Assembly: GCF_003259375.1 (NCBI RefSeq)
Contig: NZ_QLLN01000002.1
Span: 744,001 to 808,000, forward strand
Length of the DNA: 64,000 nucleotides
Source of the DNA: Arenibacter echinorum
GTDB lineage: Bacteria > Bacteroidota > Bacteroidia > Flavobacteriales > Flavobacteriaceae
Direction of reading: 5' to 3'
Below are positions 43,964 through 52,360 of this stretch, in pieces; the first letter of the stretch is position 1, and each line of letters begins with the position of its first letter. The position numbers were made by a program, and so were the translations under genes. The notes beneath the pieces are model-generated. The model did not search any database and was not told the DNA's origin. It saw only the letters and a list, made by a program, of their open reading frames with translations.

Positions 43964-45016
43964 ATGAAGACAATTAAAGGGCCCGCAGTATTTTTAGCAC
44001 AATTTGTTGATGAAAAAGCACCATTCAATTCATTGGATGGTATGTGTAAATGGGCATCCGATTTAGGATATAAGGGAATACAAATACCTACCTGGGTAAA
44101 TTTTCTTATCGATTTGGATAAAGCTGCTGAGAGTCAGACCTACTGTGATGAATTAAAGGGAAAGATAAATTCCTATGGACTGGAAATTACAGAGCTGTCC
44201 ACACATTTACAAGGACAATTGGTGGCAGTGAACCCCGCCTATGACCTTATGTTTGATAATTTTGCGCCGGATAAAGTGAAGAATAATCCAAAGGCCCGTA
44301 CCGAGTGGGCAATTGATACTGTTAAAAAAGGAGCTACTGCGAGTCGTAGGCTCGGGCTAAAGGCACATGCCACTTTCTCGGGCTCCCTTCTATGGCATAC
44401 CGCCCACCCTTGGCCTCAAAGACCAGCAGGATTGGTGGAAATGGGCTTCGAAGAGTTGGCAAAAAGATGGTTGCCCATCCTAAATCACTTTGATAAGGAA
44501 GGTGTAGATGTATGTTACGAAATACACCCTGGAGAAGATCTTCACGACGGGGATACTTTTGAGCGTTTCTTGGCTGCTACCGGTAACCATAAACGAGTTA
44601 ATATTTTGTACGACCCAAGTCATTTTGTACTTCAGCAGCTGGATTATATTACTTATATAGACCATTACCACGAATTCATAAAATCTTTTCACGTTAAGGA
44701 TTCGGAATTTAACCCAACAGGCAAAAAAGGAGCCTTTGGTGGTTTTAATGATTGGGGTGACCGGGCAGGTAGGTATCGTTCGCTGGGGGATGGACAGATA
44801 GATTTTAAGTCCATCTTTTCTAAACTTACTCAGTACGGCTGTGATGTTTGGGCGGTAATGGAATGGGAATGCTGTATAAAGAGTCCGGAACAAGGAGCTA
44901 GGGAAGGAGCCAAGTTTATCCAGGACCATATTATTGAGGCCACTGAAAAAACCTTTGACGATTTTGCCGGTGCAGCTATAGATAAAGCAGTATTGAAGAA
45001 AATATTAGGACTATAA
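43964..45016 (+). CDS. Cytoplasmic sugar phosphate isomerase/epimerase-like TIM barrel
   Basis: 350 residues, no signal peptide. The xylose-isomerase-like barrel has candidate metal ligands E and H in VCYEIHPGEDLHDG, D and H in ILYDPSHFVLQ, H in SFHVKDSEF and E in AVMEWECC. It starts a same-strand run with two DUF1080 lipoprotein genes and an SdpI gene (gaps 17, 19 and 0 bases, using the preferred DUF1080 start). Within the inferred pathway it could isomerise, hydrate or epimerise a keto-sugar after import. It is the only one of the three barrels in the window without an export signal. Confidence 0.9.
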   Translation: MKTIKGPAVFLAQFVDEKAPFNSLDGMCKWASDLGYKGIQIPTWVNFLIDLDKAAESQTYCDELKGKINSYGLEITELSTHLQGQLVAVNPAYDLMFDNFAPDKVKNNPKARTEWAIDTVKKGATASRRLGLKAHATFSGSLLWHTAHPWPQRPAGLVEMGFEELAKRWLPILNHFDKEGVDVCYEIHPGEDLHDGDTFERFLAATGNHKRVNILYDPSHFVLQQLDYITYIDHYHEFIKSFHVKDSEFNPTGKKGAFGGFNDWGDRAGRYRSLGDGQIDFKSIFSKLTQYGCDVWAVMEWECCIKSPEQGAREGAKFIQDHIIEATEKTFDDFAGAAIDKAVLKKILGL

Positions 45017-45033
45017 AATCAATTAAAAGAGAA

Positions 45034-45816
45034 ATGAAAAAATTAATTTTTAGTGCCCTTATAGCTGTCATGGTTATGGGATGTAAAGAGAAGACAGATA
45101 AAAAAGACATGGACGTGGATTCCGATCCCTTGGCCAACTCCGAAAAAGGAACTCCACCCCCGCCCCCACCAGCTTCAATTGAGGGAGAATGGCAGGTGTT
45201 ATTTGACGGGTCCAATTTCGATGCCTGGAAAAGATATTTGGAAGATGGCGTTGGGGATGCATGGAAGATAGAGGATGGAGCCATGGTATACTACCCGCCA
45301 AAGGAGCGCAAGAAAGGTGAGAAATATAATTTAGTGACCAAGGAAGACTTTACCAATTTTGTACTATCCATAGATTGGAAAATCTCTGAGGGCGGAAATA
45401 GTGGTATTTTTTGGGGTGTTAAGGAAGTGGAAAGTCTTTCTGAAGCCTACCATTCCGGGCCGGAAATACAAGTGTTGGACAATGAAAAACACCCTGACGC
45501 AAAAAATGGACCTGTAAGACAGGCAGGGGCTTTGTATGATATGGTTGGTCCTAGTGAGGATGTTACCAAACCTGTTGGGGAATGGAATACCTGTGTTATC
45601 ACAGTAAACCATAAAACCAACAAGGGAAATGTAGTCCTAAATGGTACGGAAGTGGCTTCTTTTCCAGTTCATGGAGAGGAATGGGAGGCTATGATCGACA
45701 AGTCTAAATTTAAGGGGTCTGAGCATTTTGGAAAATATAAGACTGGAAAAATAGGATTACAGGATCATGGGGACATAGTGTCCTTCAGAAATATTAAGAT
45801 AAAAACATTGGACTAA
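45034..45816 (+). CDS. DUF1080 (3-keto-disaccharide hydrolase) lipoprotein, copy 1
   Basis: 260 residues. A lipoprotein signal (LIFSALIAVMVMGCKEK) precedes a linker containing six consecutive prolines and then one DUF1080 domain of concanavalin-like fold. Family motifs: VLFDGSNFDAW, SEGGNSGIFWG, GPEIQVLDNEKHPD, GEWNTCVITV and the terminal LQDHGDIVSFRNIKI. The family name reflects hydrolysis of 3-keto-glycosides. Position at the outer or inner membrane surface would let it cleave substrate oxidised by the exported GMC enzyme; this link is inferred. Confidence 0.9.
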   Translation: MKKLIFSALIAVMVMGCKEKTDKKDMDVDSDPLANSEKGTPPPPPPASIEGEWQVLFDGSNFDAWKRYLEDGVGDAWKIEDGAMVYYPPKERKKGEKYNLVTKEDFTNFVLSIDWKISEGGNSGIFWGVKEVESLSEAYHSGPEIQVLDNEKHPDAKNGPVRQAGALYDMVGPSEDVTKPVGEWNTCVITVNHKTNKGNVVLNGTEVASFPVHGEEWEAMIDKSKFKGSEHFGKYKTGKIGLQDHGDIVSFRNIKIKTLD

Positions 45817-45835
45817 ATCGTTATTGGATATGCCT

Positions 45836-46666
45836 ATGAAAATGAGATCTATTTATGTCCCGTTAATATTGTTCTTGGCATTTGCGTGCAAGGAAAAAGT
45901 TAAAGTGGATCCGTTGGAGCCAAAAGACACAAAACCAACTGATGAAGTGTTGGTGGTACACGGTGAATACTCCGGTACGGAACCTACTAAACCGGAAGAG
46001 ACCGAATTTTATAAACCGGTGCCCCCAGTAGTAAATCCGCATGATCCCATAAAAAAAGTTCCCTCTGATGCTATTGTGCTTTTTAGCGGGGATAATTTGG
46101 ATAATTGGATAAGTTCAAGAGACAGCACGGCGGCCAAGTGGATCGTGAACAATGATGGAAGTATGACCGTTAACAATAAGACTGGTGATATACAAACGGT
46201 TCAGAATTTTGGAAGTATACAGTTGCATCTGGAATGGAAATCTCCAGCAGAAGTTCAGGGAAAAGGGCAAAGCAGGGGTAATAGCGGGGTCTTTTTAAAT
46301 GGGCTGTACGAGGTTCAGGTCTTGGACAACAATGATAATGACACCTATGTAAACGGACAAGTGGGTTCTATTTACAAGCAGCACGTACCGCTTGCCATGG
46401 CATCTGTGCCCACAGGGGAATGGAATACCTATGACATTATTTATCATGCCCCGGAGTTCAATGATGAAGGGGATAAAATTAAATCGGGAACAGTAACGGT
46501 TATACATAATGGGGTACTGGTTCAGGACAATGTTGAAATTAAGGGAACCACCCCATATATAGGCTGGCCCAAAAACCCGGCCCACGGTAAGGGTCCTTTA
46601 AAGCTTCAGGACCATGGGGACAATAGTAGGGTAAGTTACAGGAACATTTGGGTTAGGGAGCTTTAG
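45836..46666 (+). CDS. DUF1080 lipoprotein, copy 2
   Basis: 276 residues from the preferred ATG at 45836 (others in frame at 45830 and 45842, TTG at 45824). Lipoprotein signal YVPLILFLAFACKEK, a long threonine/proline/glutamate-rich linker, then a divergent DUF1080 domain (IVLFSGDNLDNW, SRGNSGVFLNGLYEVQVLDN, GEWNTYDIIYHAP, LQDHGDNSRVSYRNIWV). It keeps the fold landmarks but differs from copy 1 in loops, suggesting a different aglycone or linkage. The SdpI gene begins directly after its stop. Confidence 0.88.
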   Translation: MKMRSIYVPLILFLAFACKEKVKVDPLEPKDTKPTDEVLVVHGEYSGTEPTKPEETEFYKPVPPVVNPHDPIKKVPSDAIVLFSGDNLDNWISSRDSTAAKWIVNNDGSMTVNNKTGDIQTVQNFGSIQLHLEWKSPAEVQGKGQSRGNSGVFLNGLYEVQVLDNNDNDTYVNGQVGSIYKQHVPLAMASVPTGEWNTYDIIYHAPEFNDEGDKIKSGTVTVIHNGVLVQDNVEIKGTTPYIGWPKNPAHGKGPLKLQDHGDNSRVSYRNIWVREL

Positions 46667-47044
46667 ATGCAATGGGGTTTTTTCTTTGGAGCTACAGCTC
46701 CCGGTCTACTATTAATGATTTTTGGTTGGTACTATAGGGCATTCCCACCCAAAAGGATCAATTTTATATATGGCTATCGCACCTGGAAAAGTATGAGGAA
46801 CCAGGAGACATGGGATTTTGGAAACAAAATTGGAGCCAAAATGATTTTTTATTTGGGCATGTCCACGCTAATAGTAGGTACGGTGGCTTATTTCATTTCC
46901 CCCCCCCCCCCTTGGTCCTTAGGTATTTACGGTTTTTTCTTGGTTGTTGCTGCCTTTGTAGGCATATTTTGGTGCGAACAGCAATTATCGGATAATTTTG
47001 ATAAAAATGGGAGGCGAGTAAATAGCGAGGGCAAACCCGATTAG
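46667..47044 (+). CDS. SdpI-family membrane protein with C13 tract
   Basis: 125 residues with about three membrane helices. The family signature is FIYGYRTWKSMRNQETWDFGNKIG. SdpI of Bacillus gives immunity to a secreted toxin; most homologues have no known toxin partner. Its ATG follows the stop of the second DUF1080 gene without a gap. The reading frame crosses a run of 13 C (46899-46911) that encodes ISPPPPW between the second and third helices. Change of the run by one base would frameshift the last ~45 residues, so switching or a sequencing error are both possible. Confidence 0.83.
   Translation: MQWGFFFGATAPGLLLMIFGWYYRAFPPKRINFIYGYRTWKSMRNQETWDFGNKIGAKMIFYLGMSTLIVGTVAYFISPPPPWSLGIYGFFLVVAAFVGIFWCEQQLSDNFDKNGRRVNSEGKPD
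46899..46911 (+). repeat. Homopolymer run of 13 C in coding sequence
   Basis: Thirteen consecutive cytosines inside the SdpI-family gene. Such tracts are slippage-prone in AT-rich genomes and stand out here as the longest G or C run noticed in the window. Confidence 0.95.
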
Positions 47045-47130
47045 GGAAGTGTTCAATTAAGTATTAAGAGCCTTAATGAATGTCTTTGCACTGTACTTGA
47101 CTATTGAAGAATACAAACCTCAATTTTATT

Positions 47131-47138
47131 TACCTTTG
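47131..47138 (+). promoter_or_regulatory. Putative -7 element of yicC-gmk
   Basis: TACCTTTG fits TAnnTTTG and lies 21 bases before the yicC ATG. A TTG at 47104-47106 is a possible -33 element, with a spacing of 24 bases, slightly long. Confidence 0.5.
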
Positions 47139-47158
47139 ACAAAATTTAAAAATAATTT

Positions 47159-48016
47159 ATGATCCAATCAATGACAGGGTTTGGGAAGCATGTAATACAA
47201 CTTCCATCTAAAAAAATTACCATTGAAATCAAATCCCTCAACAGCAAAAGTCTCGATTTAAACGCTAGAATACCTTCCACCTACAGGGAAAAGGAATTGG
47301 AATTGCGCAGGACTATTGCAGGCTCATTGGTCAGGGGCAAGGTAGATTTTTCACTTTATATTGAAAATACTGGTGCTGAGACCTCTTCGGAGGTAAACGA
47401 AGTAGTGGTAAGGCAATATATGAAGCAGTTGGGACATATTGTTTCCGGGAATGAAATGGGTCTGTTGGAAATCGCAATGCGCATGCCCGATACCATGAAA
47501 ACGGAAAGGGAGGACATTGATGAGGAGGAATATAAGGTTATTAAAGAATCATTGGACGAAGCGCTAAAGGAAATAAATATTTTTAGAACGGAAGAAGGAA
47601 AGGTTTTGGAAGCCGATTTTGAGGCCAGAATAAGCGTTTTAAAGAGTTTATTGGAACAGGTGGCACAAATGGACCCTGATAGACTTCTAACGATAAGGGA
47701 GCGTCTGGAAAAGGCTGTTGCGGACTTAAAAGCCGATCTGGATACAAACCGATTTGAACAAGAGCTTATCTATTATCTTGAGAAATACGACATCACGGAA
47801 GAGAAAGTCCGTTTACTAAATCACCTGGATTATTTTGCCACCACCCTTAAATCGGACGACTCCAATGGTAAGAAGCTGGGTTTTATTAGTCAGGAAATAG
47901 GAAGGGAAATCAATACCATAGGATCCAAGGCAAATTTTGCCCCTATGCAACAGTTGGTGGTGCAGATGAAGGATGAATTGGAAAAGATCAAAGAACAAAT
48001 GCTTAACGTTTTATAA
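47159..48016 (+). CDS. YicC/YloC-family endoribonuclease
   Basis: 285 residues. The N terminus MIQSMTGFGK and the C-terminal half (NRFEQELIYYLEKYDITEE then RLLNHLDYF, GKKLGFISQEIGREINT) are the two YicC domains. E. coli YicC and Bacillus YloC act as endoribonucleases in RNA turnover. The stop overlaps the gmk ATG by one base, and the yicC-gmk pairing is conserved in many bacteria. A -7 element lies just upstream. Confidence 0.93.
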   Translation: MIQSMTGFGKHVIQLPSKKITIEIKSLNSKSLDLNARIPSTYREKELELRRTIAGSLVRGKVDFSLYIENTGAETSSEVNEVVVRQYMKQLGHIVSGNEMGLLEIAMRMPDTMKTEREDIDEEEYKVIKESLDEALKEINIFRTEEGKVLEADFEARISVLKSLLEQVAQMDPDRLLTIRERLEKAVADLKADLDTNRFEQELIYYLEKYDITEEKVRLLNHLDYFATTLKSDDSNGKKLGFISQEIGREINTIGSKANFAPMQQLVVQMKDELEKIKEQMLNVL

Positions 48017-48606
48017 TGAAAGGAGGAAAGCTAATTATTTTTTCTGCCCCTTCAGGCAGTGGAAAAACTACTATAGTCAAACACTTATTAAATCAGCCGG
48101 AACTCAATTTGGCTTTTTCCATTTCTGCTACCTCAAGGCCCAGGCGTGGCAAGGAGAAACACGGCGAGCATTATTATTTTATGACCTTGTCCGAATTTAA
48201 GAAACATATTAAGGATGATGACTTTCTGGAATGGGAGGAAGTCTACAGGGATAATTTCTACGGGACTCTAAAAAGTGAGGTAGACCGACTCTGGGCCGAG
48301 GGCAAGAACGTAATTTTTGATATAGACGTGGTCGGGGGCTTGCGAATAAAAAAGAAGTTTCCTGACCAAACCCTTGCGGTCTTTGTAAAGCCTCCCAGTG
48401 TAGATGAACTTAAAATTAGGTTGAAAAAGCGCAGTACGGAATCCGACGATAAAATAAACATGCGGATCGCGAAGGCCTCGGTTGAATTGGCTACGGCCCC
48501 CCAATTTGATACTGTAATAAAGAATTATGATTTGGATACTGCATTAAACGAGGCACATAAGTTGGTAGCGGATTTTATAGGCGTTGAAATGAAGAATAAA
48601 ATTTAG
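48016..48606 (+). CDS. gmk: Guanylate kinase
   Basis: Phosphorylates GMP and dGMP to the diphosphates. 196 residues with P-loop SAPSGSGKTTIVKHL, GMP-binding SATSRPRRGKEKHGEHYYF, and NIRIAKASVELA-like lid region (here MRIAKASVELATAPQFD). Length is standard. It overlaps yicC by one base and is followed by nadD after 83 bases. Confidence 0.97.
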   Translation: MKGGKLIIFSAPSGSGKTTIVKHLLNQPELNLAFSISATSRPRRGKEKHGEHYYFMTLSEFKKHIKDDDFLEWEEVYRDNFYGTLKSEVDRLWAEGKNVIFDIDVVGGLRIKKKFPDQTLAVFVKPPSVDELKIRLKKRSTESDDKINMRIAKASVELATAPQFDTVIKNYDLDTALNEAHKLVADFIGVEMKNKI

Positions 48607-48689
48607 GCCGATATTAATCCCTACAAGTCTACTCCGCCAAATTAAAATTAAAATAATTCATTGAAAAATGATGCAGAATCAAGTTTCTC

Positions 48690-49277
48690 ATGAATAAGAA
48701 AATAGGCCTTTATTTCGGTACTTTTAATCCAATTCATATTGGGCATTTGGTGATTGCCAATCATATGGTGGAATTTTCCGACTTGGATGAGGTCTGGTTT
48801 GTGGTTACACCACAAAGTCCGTTTAAAACCAAGAAAAGCCTACTGGACAATCATCATCGTTATCAGCTGGTAGCCGAAGCTACCTTGGATTACCCCAAAT
48901 TAAAACCGAGCAAAATAGAGTTTGATCTTCCCCAGCCCAATTATACGGTGAATACCTTGGCTTATTTACTGGAAAAATATGAAGACAAACATGATTTCTG
49001 TTTGATAATGGGGGAGGATAATTTAAAGGGGCTGCATAAATGGAAGAACTACGAGCTAATTCTGGAAAACCATTACATTTATGTCTACCCAAGGATTTCT
49101 GAAGGAGAAGAAGTGCATCAATTTAAAAATCATGATAAGATTCAGCACGTTGCCGCTCCAATCATGGAAATATCCTCAACCTTTATTAGGGCGCAACATA
49201 AATTGGGGAAAAATATAAGACCTATGCTTCCGGAAAGAGTCTGGAAATATATGGATGAAATGAATTTTTATAGATAG
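48690..49277 (+). CDS. nadD: Nicotinate-nucleotide adenylyltransferase
   Basis: Transfers AMP to nicotinate mononucleotide in NAD synthesis. 195 residues with the nucleotidyltransferase motif YFGTFNPIHIGHL (HxGH) and the second motif ISSTFIRAQ. Mid-protein VTPQSPFKTKKSLLD and IMGEDNLKGLHKWKN match NadD. The convergent DUF6503 gene ends one base beyond its stop, leaving no room for a terminator. Confidence 0.96.
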   Translation: MNKKIGLYFGTFNPIHIGHLVIANHMVEFSDLDEVWFVVTPQSPFKTKKSLLDNHHRYQLVAEATLDYPKLKPSKIEFDLPQPNYTVNTLAYLLEKYEDKHDFCLIMGEDNLKGLHKWKNYELILENHYIYVYPRISEGEEVHQFKNHDKIQHVAAPIMEISSTFIRAQHKLGKNIRPMLPERVWKYMDEMNFYR

Positions 49278-49278
49278 G

Positions 49279-49992
49279 TCATTGGGGAGTTTTACTCAAA
49301 ATATCCGTTCCTAAATATTGATCGTTTTTGTTATAGTACCACGCCCTGACCTTGGGCATTTTAACATTGTTGATCATCTCTTCCCCTGATAATACAATGT
49401 ATTCACCGTCATTTTTGGATTCATCATGGAAGAATTGATAAGCTTCCATGGCATAGCTGCTAGGATCAAAATAGAAATACCAGGTATCCCTTCCCACTTC
49501 CTCGGAATAGGTTATTTTTAATGTAAGATATTCTTTGTCCTTAAAGGTTTTGGTCTCAACAATTGGGTCTACAAGGGTTCCCGGATCTTTTAATTTCATA
49601 GGAAGACCATAGAGATAGGTGTAGTAGTCCCTCATTTTTTTGGCCCGTTCACAAGAGATATTATGGGATGCCCTATCCTTTTCAGAAATTATGGCTATAC
49701 CATCAATTTTCAAGATGCATGAATCCCTAACCATACCCTGTTCTATGGTTTTCCCATCCTTATCTGTGGTTAACTTAAAGGTGGATGCGGGCAGGTCAAT
49801 GTTGAGCTGGCTTATTCTTTTATCCCCTTTAGGCGATTCCATGATAACTGTAAAATCACTTTTAAAAGAGTGCCAGTTGTCATTGGGGTCATGATATTGA
49901 ATCGCCTTATCTAGAAGTTCAGATCCAGATATCTCCTGTCCCAAACTTCCTGAGGCAAAGGAAAAACAAATCATTAACAATAAGTACCTCAT
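49279..49992 (-). CDS. DUF6503-family secreted protein
   Basis: 237 residues with a signal peptide (MRYLLLMICFSFASGSLGQ). The mature part begins GSELLDKAIQYHDPNDNWHS and continues as a beta-rich domain (TVIMESPKGDKR, YTYLYGLPMKLKDPGT, DTWYFYFDPSSY). It resembles the LolA/LppX-like lipid-carrier shape and is probably DUF6503, a Bacteroidota family of unknown function. It follows the PiT gene by 25 bases on the same strand and may be the last gene of the phosphate run. Confidence 0.75.
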   Translation of the reverse strand: MRYLLLMICFSFASGSLGQEISGSELLDKAIQYHDPNDNWHSFKSDFTVIMESPKGDKRISQLNIDLPASTFKLTTDKDGKTIEQGMVRDSCILKIDGIAIISEKDRASHNISCERAKKMRDYYTYLYGLPMKLKDPGTLVDPIVETKTFKDKEYLTLKITYSEEVGRDTWYFYFDPSSYAMEAYQFFHDESKNDGEYIVLSGEEMINNVKMPKVRAWYYNKNDQYLGTDILSKTPQ

Positions 49993-50017
49993 GCAGTCTT
50001 AGTAATTGCCATGAACC

Positions 50018-52288
50018 CTATTGGACTTCCAATTTGGCAGGTGTTACAGTACTATCGTGCTCGTTGTAATAAAGTTCCAAAAGGTTCATGGTAGCATTAA
50101 TAAAATCTTTTGTCTCCAAAAGAAAGGTAAAGTACAAAGTAGTATTTTTTGGACTGGATTCTTCAGTACGTGTCCTAGCGATCTGTTTTTCTATTTTTTG
50201 AGAAACCATATCCAGCAGTTCTTGTTTGCTGGCAAAAATTACCCCAATGCGTTCAAAAGAGCGGGTTTCAAATGCAGCCTTTGTGGCACTCAGCAATTTC
50301 TGTAGTTCCAGATCAATTTCCTTTAACTCTTTTATCTGATTGTATTTTAACTTTTTATGGTTATTGTGGATGTGCTTATGGCTTATCTTGTTCAGATATT
50401 CCAAGGATTGGGCCATGTCCTGCAGATACCCTAATATATTAATATAAAGATTACTGGCCCCAACACTGGCCTCATCCAAATTCTTAATAAAATAGAAAAT
50501 GTGGTCTCTTAATTCGTCTATTTCATCGGAAAGCTTTCCTACCCCTTTTTTGTTCTTTTTCAAGAGCTCGAGATCCTGTTTGGCAAGTCCGTCTATGATG
50601 TGTGTATAAATTTTGTTACTTCTTTTTGCCACATTGGAAATGTTGTCTGCACTTTCTTCTATCACCCCTTGGATAGAGCTGCTTTCAGCCTTTCTTAAAC
50701 TGTCTTCTGCCCTAATTTCCTTGGATTTTTTGTTATGTGAAATGTAATTTCTTACAAGTAACAATATTGCGATCAATAATAGAATAGCTACCATGGAGGG
50801 GACGTGAATATTGATGAGAGCCACTATAACCGCTGCCGAAACAAAAGCGATGATGGCTGTAAAGAACCAACCTCCAATTACGTTCAATACCCCTGCAACA
50901 CGGTAAACGGCACTTTCGGCGCCCCAGGCCCTATCGGCCAAAGAAGAACCCATTGCCACCATAAAGGTTACATAAGTGGTAGACAAAGGCAATTTATAGG
51001 ATGTTGCCAAAGAAATCAATACCCCTGCAACCATTAGGTTTACCGAGGCCCTTACCATATCAAAGGCAGGCATTTCAAAAGTTTTATCCTTGGATAAGGC
51101 TATAACAGGCTTCTTAAATTTAGCATCTATTTTCTCCTGCAGGGCTTTTGGCATAAGTGCGGTTGTTACCGCAGACAACATCATTGCGGACCGCACTATT
51201 CCTCTTGAAAGAAAATTTGGTTGAAAGCGTTCCTTGGATTCACCTTCCCTGGACAGATTTATTTCTGTTTGGGTTACATAACGTGCCTTTTTGGAAAACC
51301 AGAGGGTAAGTACCATGACCATTCCTGCCACAAAAAGTAAAATAGTTGGAGTTGGAACTTTTTCCGCAAGCACGGTCATACTAAATTCGTTTGCGGGGAT
51401 ACCTGAAGCCTGCCATGCCTCGAAGGACTGCCATGCTGCAATGGGTACACCAATGAAATTAACAAGATCGTTACCAGCAAAGGCCAATGCCAATGCAAAG
51501 GTGCCTACAATAATTATCAGCTTGTAAACATCGTATTTTAATACTACCGAGATGATATAGGATAATAGGGTCCAAAGAACTAGACTGCCAATAATAATCG
51601 TGGAGGTATTGTTTTGTATATATACAATAACGTCGTCACTTACAAAAGTTGCGCCTTTTAATCCTTTGATAAGTATGAAATAAGTAATTGCAGTTAAGGC
51701 TATACCCCCGAAAAGAGCCCCAAATACTTTAGCCTTTTTTCTAAAGTCGAATGAAAGAAGGATACGGGATACATATTGGACCAGGGCCCCAACTGAAAAG
51801 GCAATTACAACGGACAGCAAAATGCCCATTATAATTTCGGTGGCTTTTGAGGTGTTTATGTAGTTGTAGATGTCGATATAATCACCTCCGCTTGAGGCAA
51901 TTTTAATAAAGGACATGGCAACCGAGGCACCCAAAAGTTCAAAGACTATGGAAACTGTAGTGGAGGTGGGCATCCCTACCGTATTGAAAAAATCCAATAA
52001 CAGGATATCGGTAATCATAACGGCCATAAAGATGACCATAATCTCGGCGAACATAAATTCCCCTGGATGAAAAATTCCCTTACGGGCCACTTCCATCATT
52101 CCACTGGAAAAAATGGCACCTATGGCTATACCTAAACTGGCCACGATCATAATGGTCTTAAACGAAATGGCTTTGGAGCCAATGGCGGAATTCAAAAAGT
52201 TTACGGCGTCATTGCTAACTCCGACTACTAAATCTGCGATTGCCAAAAAGGCAAGGGCAATTATCATTAATAAATATAGATTGTCCAT
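50018..52288 (-). CDS. PiT-family inorganic phosphate transporter with PhoU-like tail
   Basis: 756 residues. The first ~520 residues form a PHO4/PiT permease with two homologous repeats (LVVGVSNDAVNFLNSAIGS near the start, FAGNDLVNFIGVPIAAW in the middle, KLPLSTTYVTFMVAMGSSLA in the second repeat). The last ~210 residues are cytoplasmic and helical (SADNISNVAKRSNKIYTHI, VGKLSDEIDELRDHIFYF), resembling PhoU. Phosphate uptake by cation symport with an attached regulatory domain is inferred. It lies 72 bases downstream of the porin gene and is probably co-transcribed. Confidence 0.92.
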   Translation of the reverse strand: MDNLYLLMIIALAFLAIADLVVGVSNDAVNFLNSAIGSKAISFKTIMIVASLGIAIGAIFSSGMMEVARKGIFHPGEFMFAEIMVIFMAVMITDILLLDFFNTVGMPTSTTVSIVFELLGASVAMSFIKIASSGGDYIDIYNYINTSKATEIIMGILLSVVIAFSVGALVQYVSRILLSFDFRKKAKVFGALFGGIALTAITYFILIKGLKGATFVSDDVIVYIQNNTSTIIIGSLVLWTLLSYIISVVLKYDVYKLIIIVGTFALALAFAGNDLVNFIGVPIAAWQSFEAWQASGIPANEFSMTVLAEKVPTPTILLFVAGMVMVLTLWFSKKARYVTQTEINLSREGESKERFQPNFLSRGIVRSAMMLSAVTTALMPKALQEKIDAKFKKPVIALSKDKTFEMPAFDMVRASVNLMVAGVLISLATSYKLPLSTTYVTFMVAMGSSLADRAWGAESAVYRVAGVLNVIGGWFFTAIIAFVSAAVIVALINIHVPSMVAILLLIAILLLVRNYISHNKKSKEIRAEDSLRKAESSSIQGVIEESADNISNVAKRSNKIYTHIIDGLAKQDLELLKKNKKGVGKLSDEIDELRDHIFYFIKNLDEASVGASNLYINILGYLQDMAQSLEYLNKISHKHIHNNHKKLKYNQIKELKEIDLELQKLLSATKAAFETRSFERIGVIFASKQELLDMVSQKIEKQIARTRTEESSPKNTTLYFTFLLETKDFINATMNLLELYYNEHDSTVTPAKLEVQ

Positions 52289-52360
52289 TATCTTATAAAA
52301 ATAGTTTGCAAATATCTAAAGTCTCTAAGTTCGTAACGTTATCTTAAGGTTATATTTTCA

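Noticed and set aside
46810-46995. Alternative frame across the C13 tract of the SdpI gene
   Set aside because: It lacks the SdpI signature and membrane pattern; kept only as the product expected if the tract slips.
34153-47044. Possible polysaccharide utilisation locus
   Set aside because: No SusC/SusD pair and no recognised glycoside hydrolase or lyase family in the island; the gene content fits an oxidative keto-sugar route better.
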